From Candidatus Sumerlaeota bacterium (GTDB lineage: Bacteria; Sumerlaeota; Sumerlaeia; JADFCT01), in NCBI GenBank assembly GCA_017161665.1, contig JADFCT010000075.1:1-11675 (forward strand): a stretch of 11,675 nt of DNA. The letters run 5' to 3'. Under the pieces are notes generated by a model. It made no database searches. It saw only the letters and a program-made list of their open reading frames with translations, and had not been told where the DNA came from. Positions 1 through 6,469 of the stretch are shown piece after piece. Within the stretch, counting starts at the first letter, position 1. The number at the start of each line of letters is the position of its first letter. Made by a program: the position numbers and the translations under genes.

Positions 1-41
1 CTTGCTTCGCTGTAACAATCGCGCCGGCGCCTTGATGGCCT

Positions 42-98
42 GCCCCTCCCCAGAATTTTGGTTCCTGCCGGGTGGCTGGGAGGGGGGCGCCTTTTTTT
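42..98 (+). terminator. Rho-independent terminator of an upstream + strand gene
   Basis: The arm at 42-53 (GCCCCTCCCCAG) pairs with 76-88 (CTGGGAGGGGGGC) with a one- or two-base bulge. The T-run at 92-98 (seven T) follows closely. The polarity is + strand, so it should end a gene lying left of the window and converging on malQ. The first 15 bases can be read as Leu-Ala-Ser-Leu-stop (TAA at 13-15), which would suit the tail of that gene, but 15 bases cannot prove it. On the minus strand there is no U-run beyond the stem, so it is not a clear terminator for malQ. Confidence 0.65.
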
Positions 99-103
99 AG
101 CGC

Positions 104-1672
104 CTACTCGTCCGCTGCCAGATCGGGATTGAAGCGCGCTTCCATCTCGCCGTCGTCTTCTTCTGGCCGGAGGGCGCGCCCATAGAGTTCGGTCATGTAT
201 CCCAGGGCCGATTCCTGGGCCGCGTGTAACTGATCCCACGTCATGCGCCATTGCCAATTGCCCCCCGGCGCGCCCGGGGCGTTCATCCGTCCGTCGCTGT
301 CCAGGCCCAGAATGTCTTGCATGGGGGCAATGGCCATGCAGGCGCTGCTCATCCAAGCGGCACGCAACAGGTCGATGTGAATAGTCTTGCCATCGCTCCA
401 CAGATAGCGCCGGACATGATCGGCTGTTTTGTCGGGAAGTTTTTGATACCACCCCAGAGTTGTGTCGTTGTCGTGCGTCCCGGTATAGACAACGCAATCC
501 GTTACCGCATTGTGGGGGAGGTACAAGTTATGGGGATCCTCGCCGAAGGCGAATTGCAACACTTTCATACCGGGCATTCCGAGTTCCTTGCGCAGGGCGT
601 GGACTTTGGCGGTGATGAGGCCCAGGTCTTCGGCGATGAGCGGCACGTGTCCGAGCGCCTCGTGAAACGCCTTAAATAACGGCGCCCCGGGTCCTTTGAC
701 CCATCGCCCGTTAATGGCGGTTTCTTCCGCGGCCGGCACTTCCCAATAGGCCTCGAATCCGCGGAAGTGATCCAGGCGGATCACATCAACCTTGTCCAGC
801 ATCGCGCGAATGCGCTGGACCCACCAAGCGTATCCGTCTTGGGCCATTCGGGGCCAGCGATAGATGGGGTTGCCCCAGCGCTGGCCGGTGTCGCTGAAAT
901 AATCGGGTGGCACGCCGGCGATGACGGTGGGGCGCCCCGTCTCGTCCATAAAGAACAGTTCCTGATTGGCCCATACGTCGGCGCTGTCGTGGGCCAGGAA
1001 GATGGGCACATCGCCGATGATATGGATGCCCCGCGCATTGGCCTGCGCTTTGATGTCGCGCCATTGGCGGAAGAAAAGGAACTGAATAGTCTTTTCCACC
1101 TCGATGGCCTCTGCGTTTTCCTTCCGCGCCCGGTCCAGCGCCTCGGGCTTGCGAGCCACCAGGTCCGGTTCCCAGGCGGTCCATTCGGAACCGCCGCATT
1201 GGTTTTTGATGGTGATGAACAGCGTGTAGTCTTCCAGCCAGTCCGCCTCGTCGGCGCAGAACTGATTCCGTTCGTTTATCAGAGACTCGCTGGCCCGCTC
1301 CATGAAGATGGCGCCCATGTCGCGCAGGATCGATACCTTGGTGGGGATCACGAACCCATAGTCCACATAATAGTCCGGACACTGCTCAAAGCGCTCCAGA
1401 ACGGAGTGATCCATGAGGCCGTCCTCCATCAGTAACTCCAGACTGATCAGCAGGGGATTGCCCGCAAAGGCCGACAGCGCCGAATAGGGGCTGTCGCCGT
1501 ATCCGGTCGGCCCCAGGGGGCATATCTGCCACAGGCTCTGTTTGGCCCCCGCCAGAAAGTCGATGAATTCACGGGCCGGATAACCCATGTCGCCGATGCC
1601 GCTAACGCCGGGCAATGACGTGGGATGGAGCAACACACCGGCGAATCGTTCCTGCTTGCCTTCGATAATCAT
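104..1672 (-). CDS. malQ: 4-alpha-glucanotransferase (amylomaltase), GH77
   Basis: Cytoplasmic disproportionating enzyme that transfers alpha-1,4-glucan segments between maltooligosaccharides, releasing glucose; it works in maltose/glycogen metabolism. The 522-residue product is the usual length of the short bacterial amylomaltase form. The N-terminus reads AGVLLHPTSLPG (11-22), a family hallmark. By comparison with Thermus amylomaltase, the nucleophile is Asp301 (VIRLDHFRG), the acid/base is Glu348 (LIAEDLG) and the third carboxylate is Asp401 (YTGTHDND). The active-site loop is at about 250-274. The ATG at 1672 is chosen because GGGAGGA (1679-1685, minus) lies at ideal spacing and a promoter lies just upstream. 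The frame stays open to 1984 but that part would overlap amrS and has no family similarity. The C-terminal 20 residues are acidic and dispensable-looking. No other glycogen or maltose gene is visible nearby. Confidence 0.96.
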   Translation of the reverse strand: MIIEGKQERFAGVLLHPTSLPGVSGIGDMGYPAREFIDFLAGAKQSLWQICPLGPTGYGDSPYSALSAFAGNPLLISLELLMEDGLMDHSVLERFEQCPDYYVDYGFVIPTKVSILRDMGAIFMERASESLINERNQFCADEADWLEDYTLFITIKNQCGGSEWTAWEPDLVARKPEALDRARKENAEAIEVEKTIQFLFFRQWRDIKAQANARGIHIIGDVPIFLAHDSADVWANQELFFMDETGRPTVIAGVPPDYFSDTGQRWGNPIYRWPRMAQDGYAWWVQRIRAMLDKVDVIRLDHFRGFEAYWEVPAAEETAINGRWVKGPGAPLFKAFHEALGHVPLIAEDLGLITAKVHALRKELGMPGMKVLQFAFGEDPHNLYLPHNAVTDCVVYTGTHDNDTTLGWYQKLPDKTADHVRRYLWSDGKTIHIDLLRAAWMSSACMAIAPMQDILGLDSDGRMNAPGAPGGNWQWRMTWDQLHAAQESALGYMTELYGRALRPEEDDGEMEARFNPDLAADE

Positions 1673-1739
1673 ACGCTTTCCTCCCGCGCGTCGATGCGTG
1701 TTTGCGGAGTGACCTCCAGTGGGTGTATCGTATGAGCGA

Positions 1740-1768
1740 ACCATACGGCCCGGCCCAATGCGCGTCAA
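1740..1768 (-). promoter_or_regulatory. Sigma70-like promoter of malQ
   Basis: Read on the minus strand, TTGACG (1763-1768, 5/6 to the -35 consensus) is followed after 17 bases by TATGGT (1740-1745, 4/6 to the -10). Transcription would begin near 1733, giving a leader of about 60 bases before the malQ ATG. The inverted repeat CGTATG-N7-CATACG (1729-1747) overlaps the -10 and likely start site and could be an operator. This is seen by inspection only. Confidence 0.6.
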
Positions 1769-1804
1769 GCCATGTCGGCGGGAAAAGGGGCGCCCTCCTG
1801 GGCT

Positions 1805-1819
1805 GACCAGGCGCTGGTC
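1805..1819. other. Short perfect hairpin between amrS and malQ
   Basis: GACCAG (1805-1810) and CTGGTC (1814-1819) form a 6-bp perfect stem with a GCG loop, about 55 bases after the amrS stop. Read on the minus strand, a GC-rich stretch and four T follow about 14 bases later, so it is at best a weak terminator or RNA-stabilising hairpin at the end of the amrS message. Confidence 0.3.
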
Positions 1820-1872
1820 CTGAGCACAGGTCGTCTCCCGTCCCCTTTTTGAACCGAATGTCGTGGACAAAC

Positions 1873-2985
1873 TCAGGTCCAAATCCCCGGGATGGTGTGT
1901 CCGCATTGGGGGCAGTGTCCCGCGGGGTCGAGGCGGTTTCTCGAGACCAGGAATCCGTGTCGCTCGATGAGGGTGGTCTCGCATTCGGGACAGCGTGTGT
2001 TTTCCCGATCGGCCAGTTCGCCGCGCAGATTGCCGGCATAGACATAGCGCAGCCCGGCGTTGACGCCCGCCTCGATGGCCCGGGCGATGTCTGTGGCGCG
2101 GGTGGGGCGTTCGCCGGTGGTCCCCTTATAGGCGGGATGGAAGGCCGTCACGTGCCAGGGGATGTCCCGCGAGACGTCGGCGATGAAGGACGCCATGTCG
2201 GCCAGTTCGCCGTCTGAGTCGTTGAAGCCCGGAATCACCAACGTCACGATTTCCGTCCAGAATCCCTCTGCCCATACGCGCCGGATGGTCTCCAGCACCG
2301 GCTCCAGGCGCCCGCCCACGTCCTGGTAGTGGGCCGGATTCATGGTCTTCAGGTCCACTTTGAAAATATCCAGCACGGGTTTCAGATAGTCGATGACCTC
2401 TTCGCAAGCGAAGCCGTTGGAGATGTAGGCGGTTCGGATGCCCTGTTCTTTGGCCCGTGTCATGATTTCGTGGGACCATTCCGAGGTGATGAGGGGTTCG
2501 TTATAGGTGGAGGCGATGATGGGCGCGCGCCGTTGGAGGGCCAGATGGACAATCTCCTCGGCCGTGATGGACTGTGTTCCGCGACCGTCCAGGTCGGCGT
2601 CCTTCGCGCGCAGGACCTGGGAGGTGTGCCAGTTCTGGCAGAAATCACAGTGAAAGTTACAGCCCAGCATTCCATAGGACAGGGCGTCCGATCCGGGAAG
2701 AACATGGAACAGGGGTTTCTTCTCGACGGGATCGACAGCCAGGCCCGCCGTGTAGCCGCTGGGGGCCATGAGGCGGCCGGTTTCGGGGGCTTCCGGGTCT
2801 GGCGAATTGAAGCGCATCTGACAGACGCCCCGCTGGCCGGGCGCGATGTGGCACCGGCGCCCGCAGGCCAGACAGCGGACAACGCCTTTTTCTTCCGCCT
2901 GGTATAACACTGCGGGAGCGCACATGGCGTCCAGACGCCGCCTCAGGGAGTCGAACCCATTGGAATCGGTTTTCTTTCCAAACAT
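1873..2985 (-). CDS. amrS: AmmeMemoRadiSam system radical SAM enzyme
   Basis: Radical SAM protein of the family named for co-occurrence with AMMECR1 and Memo domain proteins; its reaction is not firmly established. The 370-residue product has an N-terminal cysteine cluster (C38, C41, C45, C55: CLACGRRC and GVC), then the radical SAM 4Fe-4S motif GCNFHCDFCQNW with C109, C113 and C116 in CX3CX2C spacing. TYNEP (160-164) fits the conserved strand after the SAM motif, and AFHP (281-284) is typical of this family. The C-terminus holds a zinc-ribbon-like pair, CPEC (332-335) and CPQC (358-361). The ATG at 2985 has AAGGA about 7 bases upstream. It is divergent from the efflux operon and 200 bp upstream of malQ on the same strand. 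The AMMECR1 and Memo partners are not in this window. It resembles pyruvate formate-lyase activating enzymes, but the extra Cys clusters favour AmrS. Confidence 0.92.
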   Translation of the reverse strand: MFGKKTDSNGFDSLRRRLDAMCAPAVLYQAEEKGVVRCLACGRRCHIAPGQRGVCQMRFNSPDPEAPETGRLMAPSGYTAGLAVDPVEKKPLFHVLPGSDALSYGMLGCNFHCDFCQNWHTSQVLRAKDADLDGRGTQSITAEEIVHLALQRRAPIIASTYNEPLITSEWSHEIMTRAKEQGIRTAYISNGFACEEVIDYLKPVLDIFKVDLKTMNPAHYQDVGGRLEPVLETIRRVWAEGFWTEIVTLVIPGFNDSDGELADMASFIADVSRDIPWHVTAFHPAYKGTTGERPTRATDIARAIEAGVNAGLRYVYAGNLRGELADRENTRCPECETTLIERHGFLVSRNRLDPAGHCPQCGHTIPGIWT

Positions 2986-3265
2986 GGCAAAATCCTTTTT
3001 TCGAAAGGCGTCTTAACCCTTTTGAAAGGCTAAGGGATGGCCCCGATGTCTGGCAAGACCAATGAAGGCCCCAACGGGGAATCTCTCCGATTTCGATCAA
3101 CCACTGGGGAGCGTCTGCTTCGCGCCTCTGCCCCCCCCGGTGTCTTTTTTGTAACACCTCGACTCTTTTTCGCGTCCAGTGAAAGAAAGCCCCCGAAGCG
3201 GTTCCTTTGTGGGTCCCCTCGCCCAACCTTTCCTCCTTGCTCGAAGGCAGGGGCGAAAGGATGGG

Positions 3266-3295
3266 TTGAACCGAAAGGGCTTTCAAACTCATAAT
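3266..3295 (+). promoter_or_regulatory. Probable promoter of the efflux operon
   Basis: TTGAAC (3266-3271, 4/6 to the -35) is followed after 18 bases by CATAAT (3290-3295, 5/6 to the -10). A start near 3302 leaves a leader of about 60 bases before the chosen ATG of the outer-membrane factor. The surrounding AT-rich stretch (3286-3306) stands out from the GC-rich background, which supports promoter function. Confidence 0.5.
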
Positions 3296-3310
3296 TCAAA
3301 AAAATACCAG

Positions 3311-3336
3311 TGACACGTAGTATTGTGACAATGTCA
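3311..3336. promoter_or_regulatory. Candidate operator: TGACA direct repeat and dyad
   Basis: TGACA (3326-3330), one central A and TGTCA (3332-3336) make a perfect 11-bp dyad. Another TGACA lies 15 bases upstream (3311-3315), in direct orientation and about 1.5 helical turns away. The cluster sits just past the predicted start of transcription, where a repressor would block the operon. No regulator gene is in the window to pair it with, so the role is an inference from position. Confidence 0.35.
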
Positions 3337-3363
3337 TTCGGATTGATGAAGGGAATTGCCGGT

Positions 3364-5202
3364 ATGCGAGGTTTGCGGCCTGTCGTATCCATCCCCGCCG
3401 TGCTTTGGGGCGGTCTGGTTTCCATTCTCTGTTTGACGCTGACTTCCTGCGCCTGGCTGGGCTCATTTGCCGAAAAGCGGGCCGACAAGGCGGCGTACAA
3501 GATCATCGCCTCCAAACAGACGGACGTGTTGGGGGGGGCGAGTTTGTTCGACATATCGGACACGGGCGAGACGACGGCTTCCCTCCTGTTGGACCACGCC
3601 GCCGCGCTGGCCGACGAGAATTCGACCACGGGGGCGGAATATATTTTGACGCTGGCCGATGCCCTGGCCATCGCCGTGTCGAACAATCGCGACTACAAGG
3701 GCGAACGCGAATCCCTCTATCAACAGGCGCTCAGCCTGACCGAAACGCGGCGGGATTTCAATCCGCTCTTCGATATGTCGGGGGATTTTACGCGGACACG
3801 GGATGAGCAGGAAGTTGAGCAGGTGGCGCCTCCAACCTTTCCCGGCGGCGAGTCGGAAGTCAACGAAGTCCGTGTGGTCGAACGGATCGGTTCTCGCGGG
3901 TTGACGGCCAGTGTCACCAAGACCCTGTGGACAGGGGCCAGGGTCTCGATGAATTTTGCGCACAGTTTCACCCATTCCTTTACGAGCGACGTCAGCGATC
4001 AGGCGACGAACCGGTTTAACTTGTCTCTAGTCCAGCCGTTGTTGCGCGGGGCCGGTCCGCTGGTGGCGCGCGAGAGCCTGCGTCAGGCGGAACGGGACAT
4101 GATCTACGCCGTGCGCCAATTCCGTCGCTACCAGCAGGGGTTCATTATTGACGCCGCCAACCGATATTTTAATCTGTTGAGCAACCAGGATCAGGTTCGG
4201 AACGCGGAACGCAATTATCGCAATACCGTCAATACACACTATCAGCTCACCCAGATGCTCAAGCGAAAGGACGGTTCCGTTCTGGCCGTCAATCAAGCGA
4301 AGCAGAGCATGTTGCAAAGTGAGGCGAACCTCAGCACGGTTCGTAAGAATTATCAGGCCCAGCTCGATACGTTTAAGATCTTTCTGGGCATTCCCATTGA
4401 TCTGGACATTGCGCCCGATCCGGACGAACTGTCCACCGTCGCCGCGCGCGGGCTGGTCCTGCCGGACATGACCATGGCGGAAGCCGTCCGGATCGCCCTG
4501 GAGCGTCGGCTGGATTTACTCACGCTGGCGGATAACCTCGAAGACGCGAAACGCGGTTCGGAGATCGCCCTGCGCAACATTCTCCCCACTCTGGACGTGG
4601 AGTATAACTATTCGACCTGGCGCGATGATGACCGCGCGCGCTACAAACTCGATTTCAAGGACAACACCACGCGCGAGGCGGCCATTCGGTGGAATCTGCC
4701 TTTTGACTGGACGCCACGCCGGAATGACTATCGGCGCTCGCAAATACTGATGGACCGGGCCGAACGGACCGTTGAGGCGTTTCGGGATCAACTGGCCCTG
4801 GAGGTGCGCGAAGCGTGGCGCGGACTGGAAGAGTCGCGGCAGAACTATCGTATTCAGATCGAAAGTGTCAGCCTGGCGACGACCCAGGTGGAACTGGCCC
4901 GCATCAATGTGGAACGGGGGTTGGCGGTGGCCCGTGATCTTATCGAAGCCCAAGAAGATCTGTTGGATGCGGAAAACGCCCTGACCAACGCCCTGGTTCA
5001 AAACACCATCCAGCGCATGGAATTTTGGAACGCCATTGAGCGGCTGGAGATTGATCCGCAGGGATTGACCGATATCGCCGATGTGGGCGCCGAGGCTTCC
5101 AAAATCTATAACGGAGACATGCCGCCAGACGCGGATGAGACAGCGATGGATACGAACGAATCCCCCATCGTCCTTGACGTGGCCGACGGGCGGGAGGAAT
5201 AG
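3364..5202 (+). CDS. TolC-family outer membrane factor lipoprotein
   Basis: Trimeric outer-membrane channel that connects an inner-membrane pump to the outside. The 612-residue product starts with a lipoprotein signal: an Arg-containing n-region, a hydrophobic core (7-27) and the lipobox LTSC with Cys29. Ala30 at +2 fits sorting to the outer membrane. Two OEP repeats follow: about 95-345, opening with LTLADALAIAVSNN and containing QPLLRGAG (224-231); and about 369-562, opening with MTMAEAVRIALE and ending with the long helix LIEAQEDLLDAENAL. Residues 30-94 form an extra pre-domain (ADKAAYKIIASKQ at 40-52), and 563-612 is an acidic tail. The ATG at 3364 is preferred over GTG 3310 and ATG 3346 because AAGGGA (3349-3354) lies 9 bases upstream and it gives a compact signal peptide. 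First gene of a five-gene operon; 4 bp before the fusion protein gene. Confidence 0.92.
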   Translation: MRGLRPVVSIPAVLWGGLVSILCLTLTSCAWLGSFAEKRADKAAYKIIASKQTDVLGGASLFDISDTGETTASLLLDHAAALADENSTTGAEYILTLADALAIAVSNNRDYKGERESLYQQALSLTETRRDFNPLFDMSGDFTRTRDEQEVEQVAPPTFPGGESEVNEVRVVERIGSRGLTASVTKTLWTGARVSMNFAHSFTHSFTSDVSDQATNRFNLSLVQPLLRGAGPLVARESLRQAERDMIYAVRQFRRYQQGFIIDAANRYFNLLSNQDQVRNAERNYRNTVNTHYQLTQMLKRKDGSVLAVNQAKQSMLQSEANLSTVRKNYQAQLDTFKIFLGIPIDLDIAPDPDELSTVAARGLVLPDMTMAEAVRIALERRLDLLTLADNLEDAKRGSEIALRNILPTLDVEYNYSTWRDDDRARYKLDFKDNTTREAAIRWNLPFDWTPRRNDYRRSQILMDRAERTVEAFRDQLALEVREAWRGLEESRQNYRIQIESVSLATTQVELARINVERGLAVARDLIEAQEDLLDAENALTNALVQNTIQRMEFWNAIERLEIDPQGLTDIADVGAEASKIYNGDMPPDADETAMDTNESPIVLDVADGREE

Positions 5203-5206
5203 ACAA

Positions 5207-6463
5207 ATGAATCGACAGCAAAAGACATGGGCGTTTGGAATCCTCCTGAGTGTTTTCATCGCCCTGACGGCGTGTGACGACCGCCCTTCGCTCACTTCCT
5301 TCAACGAGGACAAACCGGAAGGCGACTATTCCCTGCGCAAACAGATCGAGTCCATGCGTGGGATCCAGGGAACTCTTGAGGCGCCCGTCATCGAAGTGAC
5401 CACGGGAACGATCATCGACGAATTGTCCGTCAAAGGGACGCTTGTGCCGCGGAAATCGGTGATTGTGAAACCCCTGATGGATGGACGCATCACGTTTCTG
5501 CGTCCCATCAAAGTGGGGGATCTTGTGGAAAAGGATGAGATGATCGCCAAAATCGACGACCGCGATATTGAGGACGAAATCAAGAATCAGTTGCAACAGA
5601 TCGACATCACCAGCGCTTCGTTGCAGCTGGACGAGCGCATCTTGTCACAGAGCGAAAAGGATCTGGAATACGACCGAGAGATGTTGGCCAAGGGGCTTCT
5701 CACGGAGATCAAGGTCCGGGAAGCCGAAACGAACCTGGAACAGGCGAAGATTAACCTTCAGCGCAACCGCATCACACTGGAACAGGAAAAAAACCGGCTC
5801 CAGCAAAGTCTGCGTAAGCGCGAAAAGGTGGCCATCAAAGCGCCCATGAGTGGCATGGTTGTTTTGTCCAGTCACCTGACGGGGCAGAAAAACGCCGCTG
5901 ATTTTTTCAATGAAGAAATTATGGCTATCGACGACACCCTTGTCGGCACGGGGACCAATCTGTTCGGTATTATCTCGCAGGACGCCTACCTGGCGCAATG
6001 TCAGGTCAACGGCTCGGACAAAGCAAAGGTTCGGCTGGGCCAGAATGCGCAAATCACGATTATCAGTCATAAGGAACTCACCGTGCCGGGCACGGTGACT
6101 GAAATTGCCCATCTCCAGGATACCAAATCCCACGCCTACAAGGTCTGGATTCGTCTCAGCGCGGTTGATCCGTCCTTTACCACCGGTCTCTTCGTTCGGG
6201 CGGCGATCGAACTGGACCGGAGCGAAGGGGCTATTATTATCCCGTCCAAATATATACGCGAACGGGGCGAACGGAAAATTGTACAGATTGTTCAGGATGA
6301 TCAAATCGCCGAGAGCGCCGTCCAGACGGGGATTGCCTATCGGGGGGCCGTGGAAATCGTGGAGGGGCTGAAGGCGGGCGATTGGCTCCTCGCCATGGAA
6401 ACGGAAATGGCGCTCGGTCAACGGGTCGCGCCCCAGATCATTGAAGTCAACGAAACGGATTAG
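5207..6463 (+). CDS. Membrane fusion protein (periplasmic adaptor) lipoprotein, RND/HlyD type
   Basis: Periplasmic adaptor that joins an inner-membrane pump to the TolC-like channel. The 418-residue product has a signal peptide with lipobox LTAC (Cys23). Asp24-Asp25 follow, the inner-membrane retention signal known for enterobacterial Lol sorting. Domains in order: first lipoyl half at about 84-118 (VKPLMDGRI, VGDLVEKDEMIAKID); alpha-hairpin at about 121-206, rich in Glu, Gln, Lys and Arg with coiled-coil heptads; second lipoyl half at about 207-226 (IKAPMSGMVV); beta-barrel at about 255-340; membrane-proximal domain at about 341-412. The hairpin tip (YDREMLAKGLLTE, 155-167) resembles the TolC-docking RLS motif, with Thr166 in place of Ser and uncertain register. 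GGGAGGAA (5192-5199) lies 7 bases before the ATG. It is the only adaptor in the window although two pump types follow. Confidence 0.93.
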   Translation: MNRQQKTWAFGILLSVFIALTACDDRPSLTSFNEDKPEGDYSLRKQIESMRGIQGTLEAPVIEVTTGTIIDELSVKGTLVPRKSVIVKPLMDGRITFLRPIKVGDLVEKDEMIAKIDDRDIEDEIKNQLQQIDITSASLQLDERILSQSEKDLEYDREMLAKGLLTEIKVREAETNLEQAKINLQRNRITLEQEKNRLQQSLRKREKVAIKAPMSGMVVLSSHLTGQKNAADFFNEEIMAIDDTLVGTGTNLFGIISQDAYLAQCQVNGSDKAKVRLGQNAQITIISHKELTVPGTVTEIAHLQDTKSHAYKVWIRLSAVDPSFTTGLFVRAAIELDRSEGAIIIPSKYIRERGERKIVQIVQDDQIAESAVQTGIAYRGAVEIVEGLKAGDWLLAMETEMALGQRVAPQIIEVNETD

Positions 6464-6469
6464 CCGGTC

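Larger units (their letters stand above)
2986..3363. other. Divergent intergenic region between amrS and the efflux operon
   Basis: This 378-bp gap has no convincing gene. Frames open on the minus strand across it give low-complexity, Arg/Pro/Ser-rich translations with no recognisable motif. It holds a + strand promoter (3266-3295), a TGACA/TGTCA dyad (3311-3336), an imperfect hairpin near amrS (CTTA...TAAG around CCTTT/AAAGG, 3012-3034), and a GC-rich stretch with nested imperfect inverted repeats (TCGCCC 3219-3224 with GGGCGA 3251-3256; CCTTTC 3227-3232 with GAAAGG 3255-3260). For amrS the best -35 is TTGCCA (minus, 3051-3056), with TAGCCT 18 bases on. That is a weak match, so the amrS promoter is unresolved. 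Confidence 0.7.

Noticed and set aside
1..15. Possible C-terminal end of a + strand gene (Leu-Ala-Ser-Leu-stop)
   Set aside because: Fifteen bases cannot support a coding call, although the terminator at 42-98 makes such a gene likely.
1673..1984. N-terminal extension of malQ by 104 residues (frame open to 1984)
   Set aside because: It would overlap the amrS coding end, its translation is Arg/Pro/Gly-rich without family similarity, and a good promoter and ribosome site lie inside it just before ATG 1672.
3139..3158. GGTGT/ACACC stem around a T-rich loop
   Set aside because: It has only 5 bp and the T-run lies inside the loop rather than after the stem, so it is not a terminator.
3310..3363. 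GTG 3310 or ATG 3346 as start of the outer-membrane factor
   Set aside because: GTG 3310 is about 8 bases from the predicted transcription start and has no ribosome site. Both give a longer n-region before the lipoprotein signal. ATG 3364 has AAGGGA at suitable spacing.
2657..3686. Overlapping minus-strand open frames covering the amrS 5' end, the intergenic region and the start of the channel gene
   Set aside because: The translations are low-complexity and share no known motif, and they conflict with both flanking genes.
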